Origin: Geodermatophilaceae bacterium NBWT11
GTDB taxonomy: Bacteria > Actinomycetota > Actinomycetes > Mycobacteriales > Geodermatophilaceae
Assembly: GCA_014218215.1 (NCBI GenBank)
Contig: CP043652.1
Location: forward strand, 4,464,001-4,528,000
Reading direction: 5' to 3'
DNA: 64,000 nt
Shown here: positions 52,546 through 61,486 of the stretch, piece by piece
Numbering within the stretch: position 1 is the first letter of the stretch
How the letters are laid out: the number at the start of each line of letters is the position of its first letter
Translations under genes and position numbers: made by a program
The notes under the pieces: generated by a model
What the model saw: only the letters and a program-made list of their open reading frames with translations
Databases searched by the model: none
Told to the model about the DNA's origin: nothing

Positions 52546-53121
52546 GTGCGGCAGAGTGCGCCCGTGCTCACCGACTGGCTGCTCGACCACCCGTGGGCCA
52601 GCCCGACCGTCCTGGCCGCACTCGTCGCCCTCGGACCACTGGTGGGGTCGTGGTCGGCCGGTCGACGCCGGCTCACCGCCTGGCTGGCCGGCGCAGCCCT
52701 GCTGCCGGTGGCCCTGCTGACCCTGCTGCCCGTGGACTCGGGGACCGGGCTGGTGCAGTGCACCGTGCAGTGGGCGCTGCCCACCCTGGGCCGGGTCGAG
52801 CTGCTGGCGAACCTGCTCCTCTTCGTGCCCCCGGCACTCCTGGCGACCGTCGCGACCCGCCGTCCGATCGTGGTGCTGGTGGGCGGGAGCCTGCTGTCGG
52901 CGGTCGTCGAGGCGTCCCAGGCCCTGGTGGTCGACATCGGCCGGGCCTGCGACACGACCGACTGGCTGTGCAACACCCTGGGCGTGGGCCTCGGTGTGGC
53001 GCTGGGGATCGCGGCCCTGGCGCTGCACCGACGAGGCCGGCCCGCACCGCCCGAGCGTCGGCGGCTCAGCCCAGCGGCCCCCGCAGCGCCGCCGGCGCCG
53101 GGCCGTACACCCGCGCCTTGA
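52546..53121 (+). CDS. VanZ-like membrane protein
   Basis: A 191-residue protein with four hydrophobic helices (about 18-36, 44-62, 83-100, 108-126 and onward) and the VanZ signature RVELLANLLLFVPPALL plus EASQALVVDIGRACDTTDWLCN. VanZ-type proteins are small membrane proteins of uncertain function, some giving glycopeptide tolerance. Start GTG 52546; GTG 52564 is an alternative. The last 25 or so residues are Pro/Ala/Arg-rich and overlap an antisense remnant, so the natural stop may have been lost. Confidence 0.8.
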   Translation: MRQSAPVLTDWLLDHPWASPTVLAALVALGPLVGSWSAGRRRLTAWLAGAALLPVALLTLLPVDSGTGLVQCTVQWALPTLGRVELLANLLLFVPPALLATVATRRPIVVLVGGSLLSAVVEASQALVVDIGRACDTTDWLCNTLGVGLGVALGIAALALHRRGRPAPPERRRLSPAAPAAPPAPGRTPAP

Positions 53122-53236
53122 TGGCGCCCAGGGTGGGGCCGGCCTTCCCGGTCAGAGCCGCGGCCAGCTCCACCGCGGTGCCCCGGACGGCGATGTCGGC
53201 CTCGGGGAGGCACCAGGACCCGCGGTCGGCCCGCAT
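53066..53236 (-). pseudogene. Enoyl-CoA hydratase remnant
   Basis: A 56-residue minus-strand frame joins MRADRGSWCLPEADI, as found in the middle of crotonase-fold enzymes, to VELAAALTGKAGPTLGAIKA near the C-terminal end, with the stretch between them missing. A stop sits a few codons upstream. It looks like an internally deleted relic of an enoyl-CoA hydratase/isomerase gene, overlapping the 3' end of the VanZ frame by 56 bp. Confidence 0.5.
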
Positions 53237-53318
53237 GACCCGGGGCGGTCAGTGGAGCACCGGGCAGGATGGCCGGGTGCCGGGGCACCGAGGCCCCGGC
53301 CCGGGGAGAGGCGGCACC

Positions 53319-54971
53319 GTGGGCGCAGGAGCCAGGCTGGGTGGACTGCTGGTGGACGCGGCGCTGGGGCTGCCGCTGCGGGCCCGGCGGTACACCGTCG
53401 ACCGCGATGTCGCCGTCCCCATGCCGGACGGGGTGACGCTGTTCGGGGACCACTACCGCCCCGACGTCGAGGACCCCCTCCCGGTGGTGCTGATCCGGCT
53501 CCCCTACGGCCGGTCCGGGGTGTTCGCGCACGCGTTCGCGGCGCCGTACGCCCGGCGCGGCTTCCAGGTGTTCGTGCAGTCCACCCGCGGCACCTACGGC
53601 TCCGGCGGGCAGTTCCGGCCGTTCACCACCGAGCACGAGGACGGGCTGGCCACGCTGGCCTGGGTCCGCGAGCAGCCCTGGTGCGACGGCCGGGTCGCCA
53701 TGACCGGGGGCAGCTACTTCGGGCACACCCAGTGGGCGGTCGCGCCCTACGCCGACCCGCCGCTGGTGGCCGTCAGCCCGCACATCACCGCCGCCCGCAT
53801 CACCAGCGCCTTCTACGACGGCGGCGCCCCGGGCGCGGAGAACGCGCTGCGCTGGTCGGTGCAGATCGGCGCCCAGGAGGCCGGCGGCCTGCCGCTGCCC
53901 ACCCCGTGGGGCCGGGCGAGGGTCACCCGGGCGCTGCGCAGCCAGCCCCTGCAGGCCGCGGACACGACGGCCGGGGGCGCCCCGGTCCCGTTCTGGCGTG
54001 ACTTCACCGGGCACGCCGAGCCCGGCGACGGGTTCTGGGCGAGCGCCGACCACCAGGAGGCCGACCTCGCCGCGTTCCCCCCGGCGAACATGGTGACGGG
54101 CTGGTGGGACCTCTTCGTCGCCGAGCAGCTGCGCGACGTCGTCCGACTGCAGGCCGCCGGCGTCCCCGTCCGGCTCACCGTGGGCCCGTGGATCCACGGC
54201 GAGCCCGGCGAGCTGCGGGAGATCGTGCGCACCGACGTCCGCTGGCTCAACCACCACCTGCGCGGTGGCCGGGCGCCGCGGAGCGCCGCCGTCCGGCTGT
54301 ACCTGCAGCAGGCCGGCACCTGGCTGGAGTCGCCGTCCTGGCCGCCCCCGGGGGTGCACACCGAGCACCACCACCTGGGTGCCGACGGCAGCCTGGGTGC
54401 GTCACCCACCGGGACGTCGAGCACGGTCGTCTTCGACCCGGCCGACCCCACCCCGAGCGTGGGCGGGCCGCTGCTGCAGGGCCCGGGCAAGCAGGCCGAC
54501 CAGGCCACCGTCGAGGCCCGGGACGACGTGCTGGTCTTCACCGGCCCCGAGCTGCCCGCCGACCTCGACGTGGTCGGGCCCGTGCGGGCCCGGGTGCACC
54601 TGCGACCGGAGCTGGAGCACGCCGACCTCGTCGTCCGGCTCTGCGACGTCGACCCGGCCGGGGTGTCCCGCAACGTCGTGGACGGCATCCGGCGGCTCGA
54701 CCCGCGCACCGTGCCCGCCGAGGACGTCACCGTCGGCCAGGACGGCGTGCTCAGCGTGGACCTCGAGCTGTTCCCCACCGCCTACCGGTTCCGCCGCGGC
54801 CACCGACTGCGCGTGCAGGTGGCCGGCGGGGCGTTCCCCCGGTTCGCCCGCAACAGCGGCACCGGGGAGCCCTTCGCCGTCACGACCGGGGGTCGGACCT
54901 CCCGGGTCGAGGTGCTGCACGACGCCGGGCACCCCTCGCGCCTGGAACTGCCCGTGCTGCCCGCCCGCTGA
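53319..54971 (+). CDS. CocE/NonD-type S15 hydrolase
   Basis: A 550-residue alpha/beta hydrolase of the X-Pro dipeptidyl-peptidase/CocE family. The nucleophile is in MTGGSYFGHTQW, the acid in GWWDLFVAEQ and the base in VGPWIHGEPG; a C-terminal jelly-roll follows (about 330-545). No signal peptide. GTG 53319 has GGAGAGG 8 bp upstream. Substrates may be esters or acylated amines rather than peptides. The 3' end overlaps the convergent metallo-hydrolase gene by 92 bp. Confidence 0.9.
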   Translation: MGAGARLGGLLVDAALGLPLRARRYTVDRDVAVPMPDGVTLFGDHYRPDVEDPLPVVLIRLPYGRSGVFAHAFAAPYARRGFQVFVQSTRGTYGSGGQFRPFTTEHEDGLATLAWVREQPWCDGRVAMTGGSYFGHTQWAVAPYADPPLVAVSPHITAARITSAFYDGGAPGAENALRWSVQIGAQEAGGLPLPTPWGRARVTRALRSQPLQAADTTAGGAPVPFWRDFTGHAEPGDGFWASADHQEADLAAFPPANMVTGWWDLFVAEQLRDVVRLQAAGVPVRLTVGPWIHGEPGELREIVRTDVRWLNHHLRGGRAPRSAAVRLYLQQAGTWLESPSWPPPGVHTEHHHLGADGSLGASPTGTSSTVVFDPADPTPSVGGPLLQGPGKQADQATVEARDDVLVFTGPELPADLDVVGPVRARVHLRPELEHADLVVRLCDVDPAGVSRNVVDGIRRLDPRTVPAEDVTVGQDGVLSVDLELFPTAYRFRRGHRLRVQVAGGAFPRFARNSGTGEPFAVTTGGRTSRVEVLHDAGHPSRLELPVLPAR

Positions 54972-56127
54972 GGGAGGCGCGGGGCGGCGCGGGCCGGTCG
55001 TCGGCCGAGCCGACGTCGGTCCACCAGTCCCGCACCTCGGGCGGGTCGAGCACGTCGACCCGCTCCCCGGGGCGGGGGACGGCGACCCGCGTCCCGGTGC
55101 GGGCCGCCTCGGTCAGCAGGCGCCGCACCGGCTCGGCCCAGGGGTGGAAGGCCAGGTTGAACGTGGCCCAGTGCACCGGGACCAGCACGCCGCCGCCCAG
55201 GTCGCCGTGTGCGCGCACCGCCTCCTCGGGGTCCATGTGCACCTCGCGCCACGCCGGGTCGTAGGCCCCGATCGGCAGCAGGGTCAGGTCGAAGGGCCCC
55301 AGCCGGGCGCCGATGCCGGCGAAGGCCGGGGTGTAGCCGGTGTCCCCGCCGAAGAAGACCCGGTGCCGGGGGCCGTGCACCGCCCAGGAGCACCACAGGG
55401 TGTCGTCGCGGCCGAACCAGCGGCCGGAGAAGTGCCGGGCCTCGGTGCAGGTCAGGGTGAGCCCGGCGACCACCACCGACTGGTCCCAGTCCAGCTCGAC
55501 CACCCGGTCGGCGGGCACGCCCCAGGCGCGCAGGTGCTGGCCGATGCCCAGCGGGACGACGAAGGGCGCCCGGGTCCGGTGCAGCAGCTCCTGCACGGTG
55601 GGCAGGTCGAGGTGGTCGTAGTGGTCGTGGGAGACCAGCACCGCGTCCACCTCGGGCAGGTCGTCGATCGGCCCGGGCGGGGCGTGCAGCCGACGCGGTC
55701 CGAACAGCGGGGACGGCGAGACCCGGTCGCCCCACACGGGGTCGACCAGCACCCGCCGACCGTCCACCTCCAGCAGCACCGTCGAGTGGCCCAGCCAGGT
55801 GGCGGCCAGCTCGGCGGCCTCGCCGGGGACCTCCGGGCGCACGAGTGGGACGGCCCCGACCGGGCGGCCGCGGTCACGCTCGCGGTGGGTCTGCCGGAGC
55901 AGTCCGCTCCGGGCGCTCACGGCCGGGATGACCGGGCCCGGCAGGCGGTTGCGGAAGGTGCCGTCGGCGAACTGGGGCGAGCCGGTCACCTCGGGCAGCG
56001 GGCCACGGCGGCTGGCGCCGATGGCGGCGGGCAGCCCCCAGGTGGCGCGGACCACCAGGCCGACGGGGACCCCGACGGCTGCTGCCGCGGCGGCTCGGCG
56101 GATGAGGCGGGCGGGGCGGGACGTCAC
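54880..56127 (-). CDS. Metallo-beta-lactamase-fold hydrolase (NAPE-PLD/UlaG-like)
   Basis: A 415-residue MBL protein with the zinc motif VSHDHYDHLD, then CTEARHFSGRWFGRDD and FFGGDTGYTP, and a final His in VHWATFNLAFHPW. These mark the NAPE-hydrolysing phospholipase D-like branch. The N-terminus has a hydrophobic Ala/Val-rich segment (residues 10-30), possibly a membrane anchor. The last 45 residues are Pro/Arg-rich and lie over the convergent S15 gene, so an ancestral stop may have been lost. Confidence 0.88.
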   Translation of the reverse strand: MTSRPARLIRRAAAAAAVGVPVGLVVRATWGLPAAIGASRRGPLPEVTGSPQFADGTFRNRLPGPVIPAVSARSGLLRQTHRERDRGRPVGAVPLVRPEVPGEAAELAATWLGHSTVLLEVDGRRVLVDPVWGDRVSPSPLFGPRRLHAPPGPIDDLPEVDAVLVSHDHYDHLDLPTVQELLHRTRAPFVVPLGIGQHLRAWGVPADRVVELDWDQSVVVAGLTLTCTEARHFSGRWFGRDDTLWCSWAVHGPRHRVFFGGDTGYTPAFAGIGARLGPFDLTLLPIGAYDPAWREVHMDPEEAVRAHGDLGGGVLVPVHWATFNLAFHPWAEPVRRLLTEAARTGTRVAVPRPGERVDVLDPPEVRDWWTDVGSADDRPAPPRASLSGRAARAVPGARGARRRAAPRPGRSDPRS

Positions 56128-56145
56128 CCCTCCAGCATCCCAACA

Positions 56146-56745
56146 TCAGCGGGCTGGTGCGTCCAGGGCGTGCAACGCCTGGTCGAGCGCGGCCTCCAGC
56201 GGCCACGGGTCGTGCAGCGGCTGGCTGAGCACCAGGCCGCCCTGGATGGCCGACAGCACGGAGGCGGCGATCCGCCGGGGGTCGGCATCGCCCGGGACCG
56301 CGCCGGCGTCCTGCATCCGCCGCACCCCGGCGACCAACAGGTCGGCCCAGGCGGTGAACGCCCCGGCCACGAACACCGCCAGCTCCGGGTCGCGGGCGGC
56401 GGCCTCGGTGGCCAACGAGCCGATCGGGCAGGCCCAGCGCCCCTGCCCGATGTAGTAGTCGACCAGCGCCAGCCGCCAGGACTCCCAGGACTCCCGGGTG
56501 GACAGGTCGTGCACGTGCGGCTCCTGGGCGGCCAGCAGCTCGGCACCCTCCCACTCGGCCACTGCGCGCACCAGCTCGGACTTCCCACCGGGGAAGTAGT
56601 GGAACAGCTGGGACTTGCTGGTCAGCGTGGCCGCCCGGACGTCGTCCAGGCTGGTGCCGCCGATGCCCGCGGCCAGGATCTGCCGCCCGGTCTCCTCGAC
56701 GATGCGCTGGCGGGTGCGCCGTCCGCGCTCGGTCAACTCCGCCAC
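56146..56745 (-). CDS. TetR-family regulator of the SDR/AKR pair
   Basis: A 199-residue TetR protein with HTH ending VRAATLTSKSQLFHYFPGGK and a TetR_C_6-like ligand domain. It is divergent from the SDR gene; two palindromes built on TGGAC/GTCCA lie between the starts, fitting an autorepressor that also silences SDR and aldo/keto reductase. Confidence 0.9.
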   Translation of the reverse strand: MAELTERGRRTRQRIVEETGRQILAAGIGGTSLDDVRAATLTSKSQLFHYFPGGKSELVRAVAEWEGAELLAAQEPHVHDLSTRESWESWRLALVDYYIGQGRWACPIGSLATEAAARDPELAVFVAGAFTAWADLLVAGVRRMQDAGAVPGDADPRRIAASVLSAIQGGLVLSQPLHDPWPLEAALDQALHALDAPAR

Positions 56746-56765
56746 GCCCCGAGACTACCGCTCAC

Positions 56766-56811
56766 TGGACCGATCGGTCCAGCTGCTGCTACAACTGGAC
56801 CATGCAGTCCA
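56766..56811. promoter_or_regulatory. Twin palindromic operators of the TetR/SDR pair
   Basis: TGGACCGATCGGTCCA (56766-56781) is a perfect 16-bp palindrome. A second site with TGGAC and GTCCA arms (56796-56811) is centred 30 bp further and covers the SDR start codon at 56802. Confidence 0.78.
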
Positions 56812-57599
56812 ACGAGCAGGTCCTGTCCACCCTCCCCCGCGACGACCGGCTGGCCGGCCGCACCGCCTGGGTCACCGGCTCCACCAGCGGCATCGGCGAG
56901 GCGGTCGCCCACGTGCTGGCCGCCTCCGGCGCGACCGTGCTCGTCAGTGGTCGCGACCGGTCCCGCGCCGACGCCGTCACCGCCGCGATCACCGCCGCCG
57001 GCGGCACCGCGCACACCCTGGTTGCCGACCTCTCTGCGGCCCCGGACGAGCTCCGGGCCACCGCCGCCCGGGCCGTCGAGCTGGCCGGCGGCCGGCTCGA
57101 CGTGCTGGTCAACAACGCCGGCGTCTACCCCGTGTCGGCCACCGAGGGCCTCGCCGACGAGGACCTCGAGGCGATGCTCGCGGTCAACGTCCGTGCCCCG
57201 CACGTGCTGGTCGGTGCGCTGGTGCCGGCGATGGCCGAGCGGGGGGACGGCGTCGTGGTCGACATCGGCTCGTGGATGGCCCGGGTGGGCAGCCCGTTCG
57301 GCGCGATGTACACCGCCACCAAGGCGGCGCTGGAGCAGCTGACCCGTTCCTGGGCCGCCGAGTACGGACCCCGCGGCGTGCGGGTCAACACCGTCGCCCC
57401 CGGGGTGACCGCGACCCCAGGCAACGCCGCGGCCACCGCCGTCCTGGAGCAGATGACCGCCGCCACGGTCGCCGGTCGGCCGGTCCGCCCGGTCGACGTC
57501 GCGTTCGCCGTCCGCTGGCTGTGCACCGAGGAGGCCGCTTTCGTGCACGGCACGACCGTCGACGTCGACGGCGGCATCTCCGCTGCCCGGGTGGGCTGA
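56802..57599 (+). CDS. Short-chain dehydrogenase/reductase (TetR-controlled)
   Basis: A 265-residue classical SDR: TGSTSGIGEAVA cofactor site, VNNAGVYPVS, active-site Ser in IGSWM and YTATK (Tyr-x-x-x-Lys), GTTVDVDGGIS at the end. ATG 56802 lies inside an operator, so repression would also block translation initiation directly. Three bases separate its stop from the aldo/keto reductase, and the two are one operon. Confidence 0.92.
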   Translation: MQSNEQVLSTLPRDDRLAGRTAWVTGSTSGIGEAVAHVLAASGATVLVSGRDRSRADAVTAAITAAGGTAHTLVADLSAAPDELRATAARAVELAGGRLDVLVNNAGVYPVSATEGLADEDLEAMLAVNVRAPHVLVGALVPAMAERGDGVVVDIGSWMARVGSPFGAMYTATKAALEQLTRSWAAEYGPRGVRVNTVAPGVTATPGNAAATAVLEQMTAATVAGRPVRPVDVAFAVRWLCTEEAAFVHGTTVDVDGGISAARVG

Positions 57600-57602
57600 C
57601 CG

Positions 57603-58625
57603 GTGGCACTGCGCACGTTGGGCCGCTCCGGGCTGCTGGTCAGCCCGTTCACCCTCGGCGCCATGACGATGGGCAACGACGCCTGGGGCTCGGACGAGAC
57701 CGCCTCCGGTGCGGTCCTGGACGCCTACCTCGCGGCAGGCGGGAACGCCGTCGACACCGCCGACGTCTACTCCGGGGGCCGCAGCGAGGAGATCGTCGGC
57801 CGGCTGATCGCCGCCCGCGGGGTGCGCGACCGGGTCGTGCTGGCCACCAAGTACGGCTTCAACGCCGGCGGCGGGCCGCTCACCGGCGGCGCCGGGCGGA
57901 AGAACGCCGTCCGGGCGCTGGAGGGGTCATTGCGCCGGCTGGGCACCGAGTCGGTCGACCTGTACTGGCTGCACGTCTGGGACGACGTCACCCCCGCCGA
58001 GGAGGTGCTGACGACGATGACCGACCTCGTGCGGGCCGGGAAGGTGGCGCACTGGGGGCTCTCCGACGTCCCGGCGTGGTTCGCCACCCAGGTGGCCACC
58101 CTCGCCGCCGCCCACGGCGTGCCCGGGCCGGTCGCGCTGCAGCTGGAGTACTCGCTGGTGGCCCGGTCGATCGAGACCGAGCACGTGCGGGCGGCCCGCG
58201 AGCTCGGGATGGGCGTCGTGCCGTGGAGCCCGTTGGCCGGCGGGTTCCTGTCGGGCAAGTACTCCTCCGGGACCGGCGGACGGCTGTCCGGGCCCAACCC
58301 GTTCGGCAGCAGCAAGGACACCGCGGCCAACCGGGCCGTCGTCGAGGTGGTCCGGGAGGTCGCCGCCGAGCTGGAGCGCACCCCCGCGCAGGTGTCCCTG
58401 GCCTGGGTGCTCGGCCGCCCCGGGGTGGACTCCGTCCTGGTCGGCGCCCGCACCCCGGAGCAGGTGGCGGCCAACCTGGTCGCCGCCGACGTCGAGCTGC
58501 CCCCCGCCGTCCGCACCCGGCTCGACGAGGTGAGCGCCCCCGACCTGGGCCCCGCCGGGCTGTTCGACCCGGCGATGATGGCCGCGGTGATCACCGGGGG
58601 CACGCCCTACCGGCGGCTGCGCTGA
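57603..58625 (+). CDS. Aldo/keto reductase
   Basis: A 340-residue NADPH-dependent (beta/alpha)8 barrel reductase of the YajO/perakine-reductase-like branch. The catalytic tetrad is visible: Asp and Tyr in DTADVYSGGRSEE, Lys in LATKYGF and His in WLHVWD. The cofactor region VPWSPLAGGFLSGKY follows. GTG start after the SDR stop. It probably detoxifies or interconverts carbonyl compounds together with the SDR. Confidence 0.92.
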   Translation: MALRTLGRSGLLVSPFTLGAMTMGNDAWGSDETASGAVLDAYLAAGGNAVDTADVYSGGRSEEIVGRLIAARGVRDRVVLATKYGFNAGGGPLTGGAGRKNAVRALEGSLRRLGTESVDLYWLHVWDDVTPAEEVLTTMTDLVRAGKVAHWGLSDVPAWFATQVATLAAAHGVPGPVALQLEYSLVARSIETEHVRAARELGMGVVPWSPLAGGFLSGKYSSGTGGRLSGPNPFGSSKDTAANRAVVEVVREVAAELERTPAQVSLAWVLGRPGVDSVLVGARTPEQVAANLVAADVELPPAVRTRLDEVSAPDLGPAGLFDPAMMAAVITGGTPYRRLR

Positions 58626-58626
58626 C

Positions 58627-59094
58627 TCAGCCGGGTCGACCGCCCGGGCTGCCCGGCGTCGGCCGACACACCAGCACCGGGCAGGGCGCCGAGTGCTGCA
58701 CCCGGGAGGCCGTCGTCCCCAGCAGGATCGTGGCGGTCAGCCCGCGGCTGCCCGAGGCCAGCGAGATCAGCCCGGCGCCGGTGTCGACGGCGGCCCGGAT
58801 GATCTCCGAGGCCGGGGAGCCGCTGCGCACCTGGGTGTGGATGGTCGGGCCCCAGCCGTCGAAGACCGCGGCGACGTGCGCGACGGCAGCAGCGGCGTCG
58901 TCCTGGAAGCTGAAGTCGGTGGGCTCGGTGTTGCGCCGCTCGGTGAGCTCGTTGGCGAAGGGCACCGCGGCGTAGGGGCTGACCACGGCCACCACGGTGA
59001 CGTGGGTGATCTCCCGGGAGTCGGCGATCCACTGGAACTGCCGGGCCGCGGCGAGGGAGGCCTGCGAGCCGTCGGTGGCGACGATGACGTGCAC
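58627..59094 (-). CDS. Universal stress protein (UspA family)
   Basis: A 155-residue single Usp domain, MHVIVATDGSQASLAAARQF and onwards, with the ATP-binding-type GSRGLTATILLGTTASRV, then PCPVLVCRP. The gene is 2 bp downstream of the amino-acid permease, so co-expressed; Usp proteins often accompany APC permeases and modulate them. Confidence 0.9.
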   Translation of the reverse strand: MHVIVATDGSQASLAAARQFQWIADSREITHVTVVAVVSPYAAVPFANELTERRNTEPTDFSFQDDAAAAVAHVAAVFDGWGPTIHTQVRSGSPASEIIRAAVDTGAGLISLASGSRGLTATILLGTTASRVQHSAPCPVLVCRPTPGSPGGRPG

Positions 59095-59096
59095 GG

Positions 59097-60509
59097 TCAG
59101 TGCTCCTTCGTGGTGGCCGGGGTGGTGCCGGTGCGCTTCTTGTTCGCGTACTGCGCCAGGAACAGCACCACGCCCAGCGCCAGCAGCCCGGCCACCCAGA
59201 GCAGCGCACCCGGGTCGTCGTAGAGCGTGTAGACGAGCACGACCAGGTTGCCGAGGATCCCGAACACCAGCAGCGGGGTGTTGGCCCGGTAGGTGTCGGC
59301 GGTCTCGTCGCTGCCGCGCAGCTTCAGGCAGGCGACGATCACCAGGGCGTAGATGAAGAGCAGGAAGACCACGGTGATGGTGGCCAGCCGGTCGACCACG
59401 TCGAGGTCGGAACCGCTGAGCTGGATCAGCGCGCCGATCACCAGCAGCGCGCCGACGACGGCGGCACCGAACAGCAGCGCCACGTAGGGGCTGCGGCGGG
59501 TGGGGTGCACCTTCTCGAACACCGCCGGGACGACGTCCTCGCGGGCCATCCCGTAGAGGATCCGGGACTGGGCGACCACGGTGACCAGCGTGGTGTTGCT
59601 GATCGCGACCATGGCGATGAGCCCGAAGACCACGAGCATCACGCCCACCGGGATCGGCAGGAGGTCCTCGCGCACGACCTCCAGCAGGGTGTTGCCCGAC
59701 AGCACGTCGATCGGCACCGCCAGCGCAGCGGCGATCGACACCAGCACGTAGACGACGCCGGCGGTCATCATGCCGCCGATGAGCGCCCGCGGGAACGCCC
59801 GCGAGGGGTCGATGGTCTCCTCGGCGACGTTAGCCGCGTTCTCGAACCCGGTCATCGCGAAGAAGGCCAGCGAGACCCCGGCGACCACCGCGACGGCCTT
59901 GCTGCCCTCCCCGCTGAACTGCAGCAGCACCGAGGGGTCCGAGACGCCCTGGAACAGCGCGATCACCCCGATGACCACGATGATCAGCAGCCCGCTGAGC
60001 TCGATGAACGTCATCACCACGTTGGCCACGACCGACTCGGTGATGCCGATCAGGTTGACCACCGTGATGACGGCGACGAAGGCCAACGCGATGAGCAGCG
60101 CGGGGACCACGGCGTCCTCGCTCATCCCGATCACCCCGGCGAAGTACCGGACGAAGCCCGAGGCCAACGAGCCGACCGCGGCCATGTTCGCCGAGAGCAT
60201 GCAGATGGTGATGAAGAAGGTGAGGACCGGTTTGCCGAACGCCTTGTTGACGTAGAGGGAGGCCCCGGCGGCCTGCGGGTACTTGGTGACGAGCTCGGCG
60301 TAGGCCAGCCCGGTCACGGTGGCGACGGTGACCCCGGCCAGGAAGGCCATCCAGAACGCCCCGCCGACGGCCGCGGCGACCAGGCCGATCAGCACGTAGA
60401 TGCCGGAGCCGAGGACGTCGCCCACCACGTAGAAGTACAGCTGCTTGGCGGTGATCGAGCGCTTGAGCTCGCTGCGGCCCGCGCTCTGCGCGACGTCCGG
60501 TGTGGTCAT
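59097..60509 (-). CDS. APC-family amino-acid permease
   Basis: A 470-residue, 12-helix permease of the amino acid-polyamine-organocation superfamily. Helix 1 begins VVGDVLGSGIYVLIGLVAAAVGGAF, with the unwound GSGIYV substrate site, and FFAMTGFENAANVAEETIDP is the helix 6 to 7 region typical of APC. It likely imports an amino acid or amine by ion coupling. It is transcribed with the universal stress protein. Confidence 0.9.
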   Translation of the reverse strand: MTTPDVAQSAGRSELKRSITAKQLYFYVVGDVLGSGIYVLIGLVAAAVGGAFWMAFLAGVTVATVTGLAYAELVTKYPQAAGASLYVNKAFGKPVLTFFITICMLSANMAAVGSLASGFVRYFAGVIGMSEDAVVPALLIALAFVAVITVVNLIGITESVVANVVMTFIELSGLLIIVVIGVIALFQGVSDPSVLLQFSGEGSKAVAVVAGVSLAFFAMTGFENAANVAEETIDPSRAFPRALIGGMMTAGVVYVLVSIAAALAVPIDVLSGNTLLEVVREDLLPIPVGVMLVVFGLIAMVAISNTTLVTVVAQSRILYGMAREDVVPAVFEKVHPTRRSPYVALLFGAAVVGALLVIGALIQLSGSDLDVVDRLATITVVFLLFIYALVIVACLKLRGSDETADTYRANTPLLVFGILGNLVVLVYTLYDDPGALLWVAGLLALGVVLFLAQYANKKRTGTTPATTKEH

Positions 60510-60572
60510 GCGAGGACGTTAGGGCTGCCCAGGTACCTCACAGGTGACGGTCAGGTCACGATCCGACACCGC

Positions 60573-61460
60573 TCAGGACCGGGCGAGCCCTTGGCGGAGC
60601 TCGGCCAGCGCACGGTCCAGCCCCACCCGCGGCGCCCAGCCCCACCGGCGCGCCCGGTCGGTCACCAGCTGCCCGGTCCACACCGGCTCGTCGGTCCACT
60701 CGGGGGTGATGCCGACGGCCTCGCCCACCGCACCCAGGTAGTCCCCCCAGGTGGCCGGTTCGCCCGCGACCAGCACCGGGGTGGTGCCGCCGGGGACCGG
60801 GCCCTGCTCGGGGTCGTCGGAGGCGGCGACGGCGCCGACGGCGAGGTCGGCGAGCATCGCGGCGAGGTCCTCGACGTGCACCCAGGACCAGCTCTTCGCC
60901 GGGTTCACGCTGCGGTCGCCGTCGACGAAGGCCTGCGGGCGCAGCGTGTTCCACACCGACGTCCCGGCGGCCCCGGCGATCGCCGGCGGGCGCACCAGCA
61001 CGGTGGTCAGCCCACCCACCTCGGCCAGTGCGACGTCGGCGGCGTTCTTGGTGTCCGGGTAGTCGCCGCTGCCCTCGGGCAGCAGGGCGGCGTCCTCGGC
61101 GAGGTCGCCCAGCCCGGCCGAACGGTCGTAGACCCCGGCGGTCGAGACGTGCACCAGCCGCTCGACGCCGGCGTCGCGGGCCGCGCGGGCGAGGCGCGCA
61201 GTGCCCTCGACGCCGACCCGGTGCTGCTCGTCGCGGTCCGAGCCCATCGGGTGCACGGTCGTGACCACGGCGTCGGCACCGCCGAGCGCGTCGGCGGCGT
61301 CGCCCACGTGCTCGGTGACGCCGTCGAGCACCGGGGCGGTGCCGGGTCGGCGGACGACGGCCCGCACCTGCGCGGACCGCTCGGCCAGCGCCCGGCAGAC
61401 GGCGGCACCGACGAGTCCGTTGGCACCGGTGACCACGACGACGGGAGAGGAGACGCTCAT
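60573..61460 (-). CDS. NAD-dependent epimerase/dehydratase family protein
   Basis: A 295-residue extended SDR. The cofactor motif VTGANGLVGAAVCRAL is at the start, VSTAGVYD and the segment with YPDTKNAADVA (Tyr-x-x-x-Lys) follow. ATG 61460 is used; the frame is open upstream over the aldolase. Substrate is unknown. Confidence 0.88.
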   Translation of the reverse strand: MSVSSPVVVVTGANGLVGAAVCRALAERSAQVRAVVRRPGTAPVLDGVTEHVGDAADALGGADAVVTTVHPMGSDRDEQHRVGVEGTARLARAARDAGVERLVHVSTAGVYDRSAGLGDLAEDAALLPEGSGDYPDTKNAADVALAEVGGLTTVLVRPPAIAGAAGTSVWNTLRPQAFVDGDRSVNPAKSWSWVHVEDLAAMLADLAVGAVAASDDPEQGPVPGGTTPVLVAGEPATWGDYLGAVGEAVGITPEWTDEPVWTGQLVTDRARRWGWAPRVGLDRALAELRQGLARS

Positions 61461-61486
61461 GCCCCCACCCTGCGCCGCCCCGGCCC

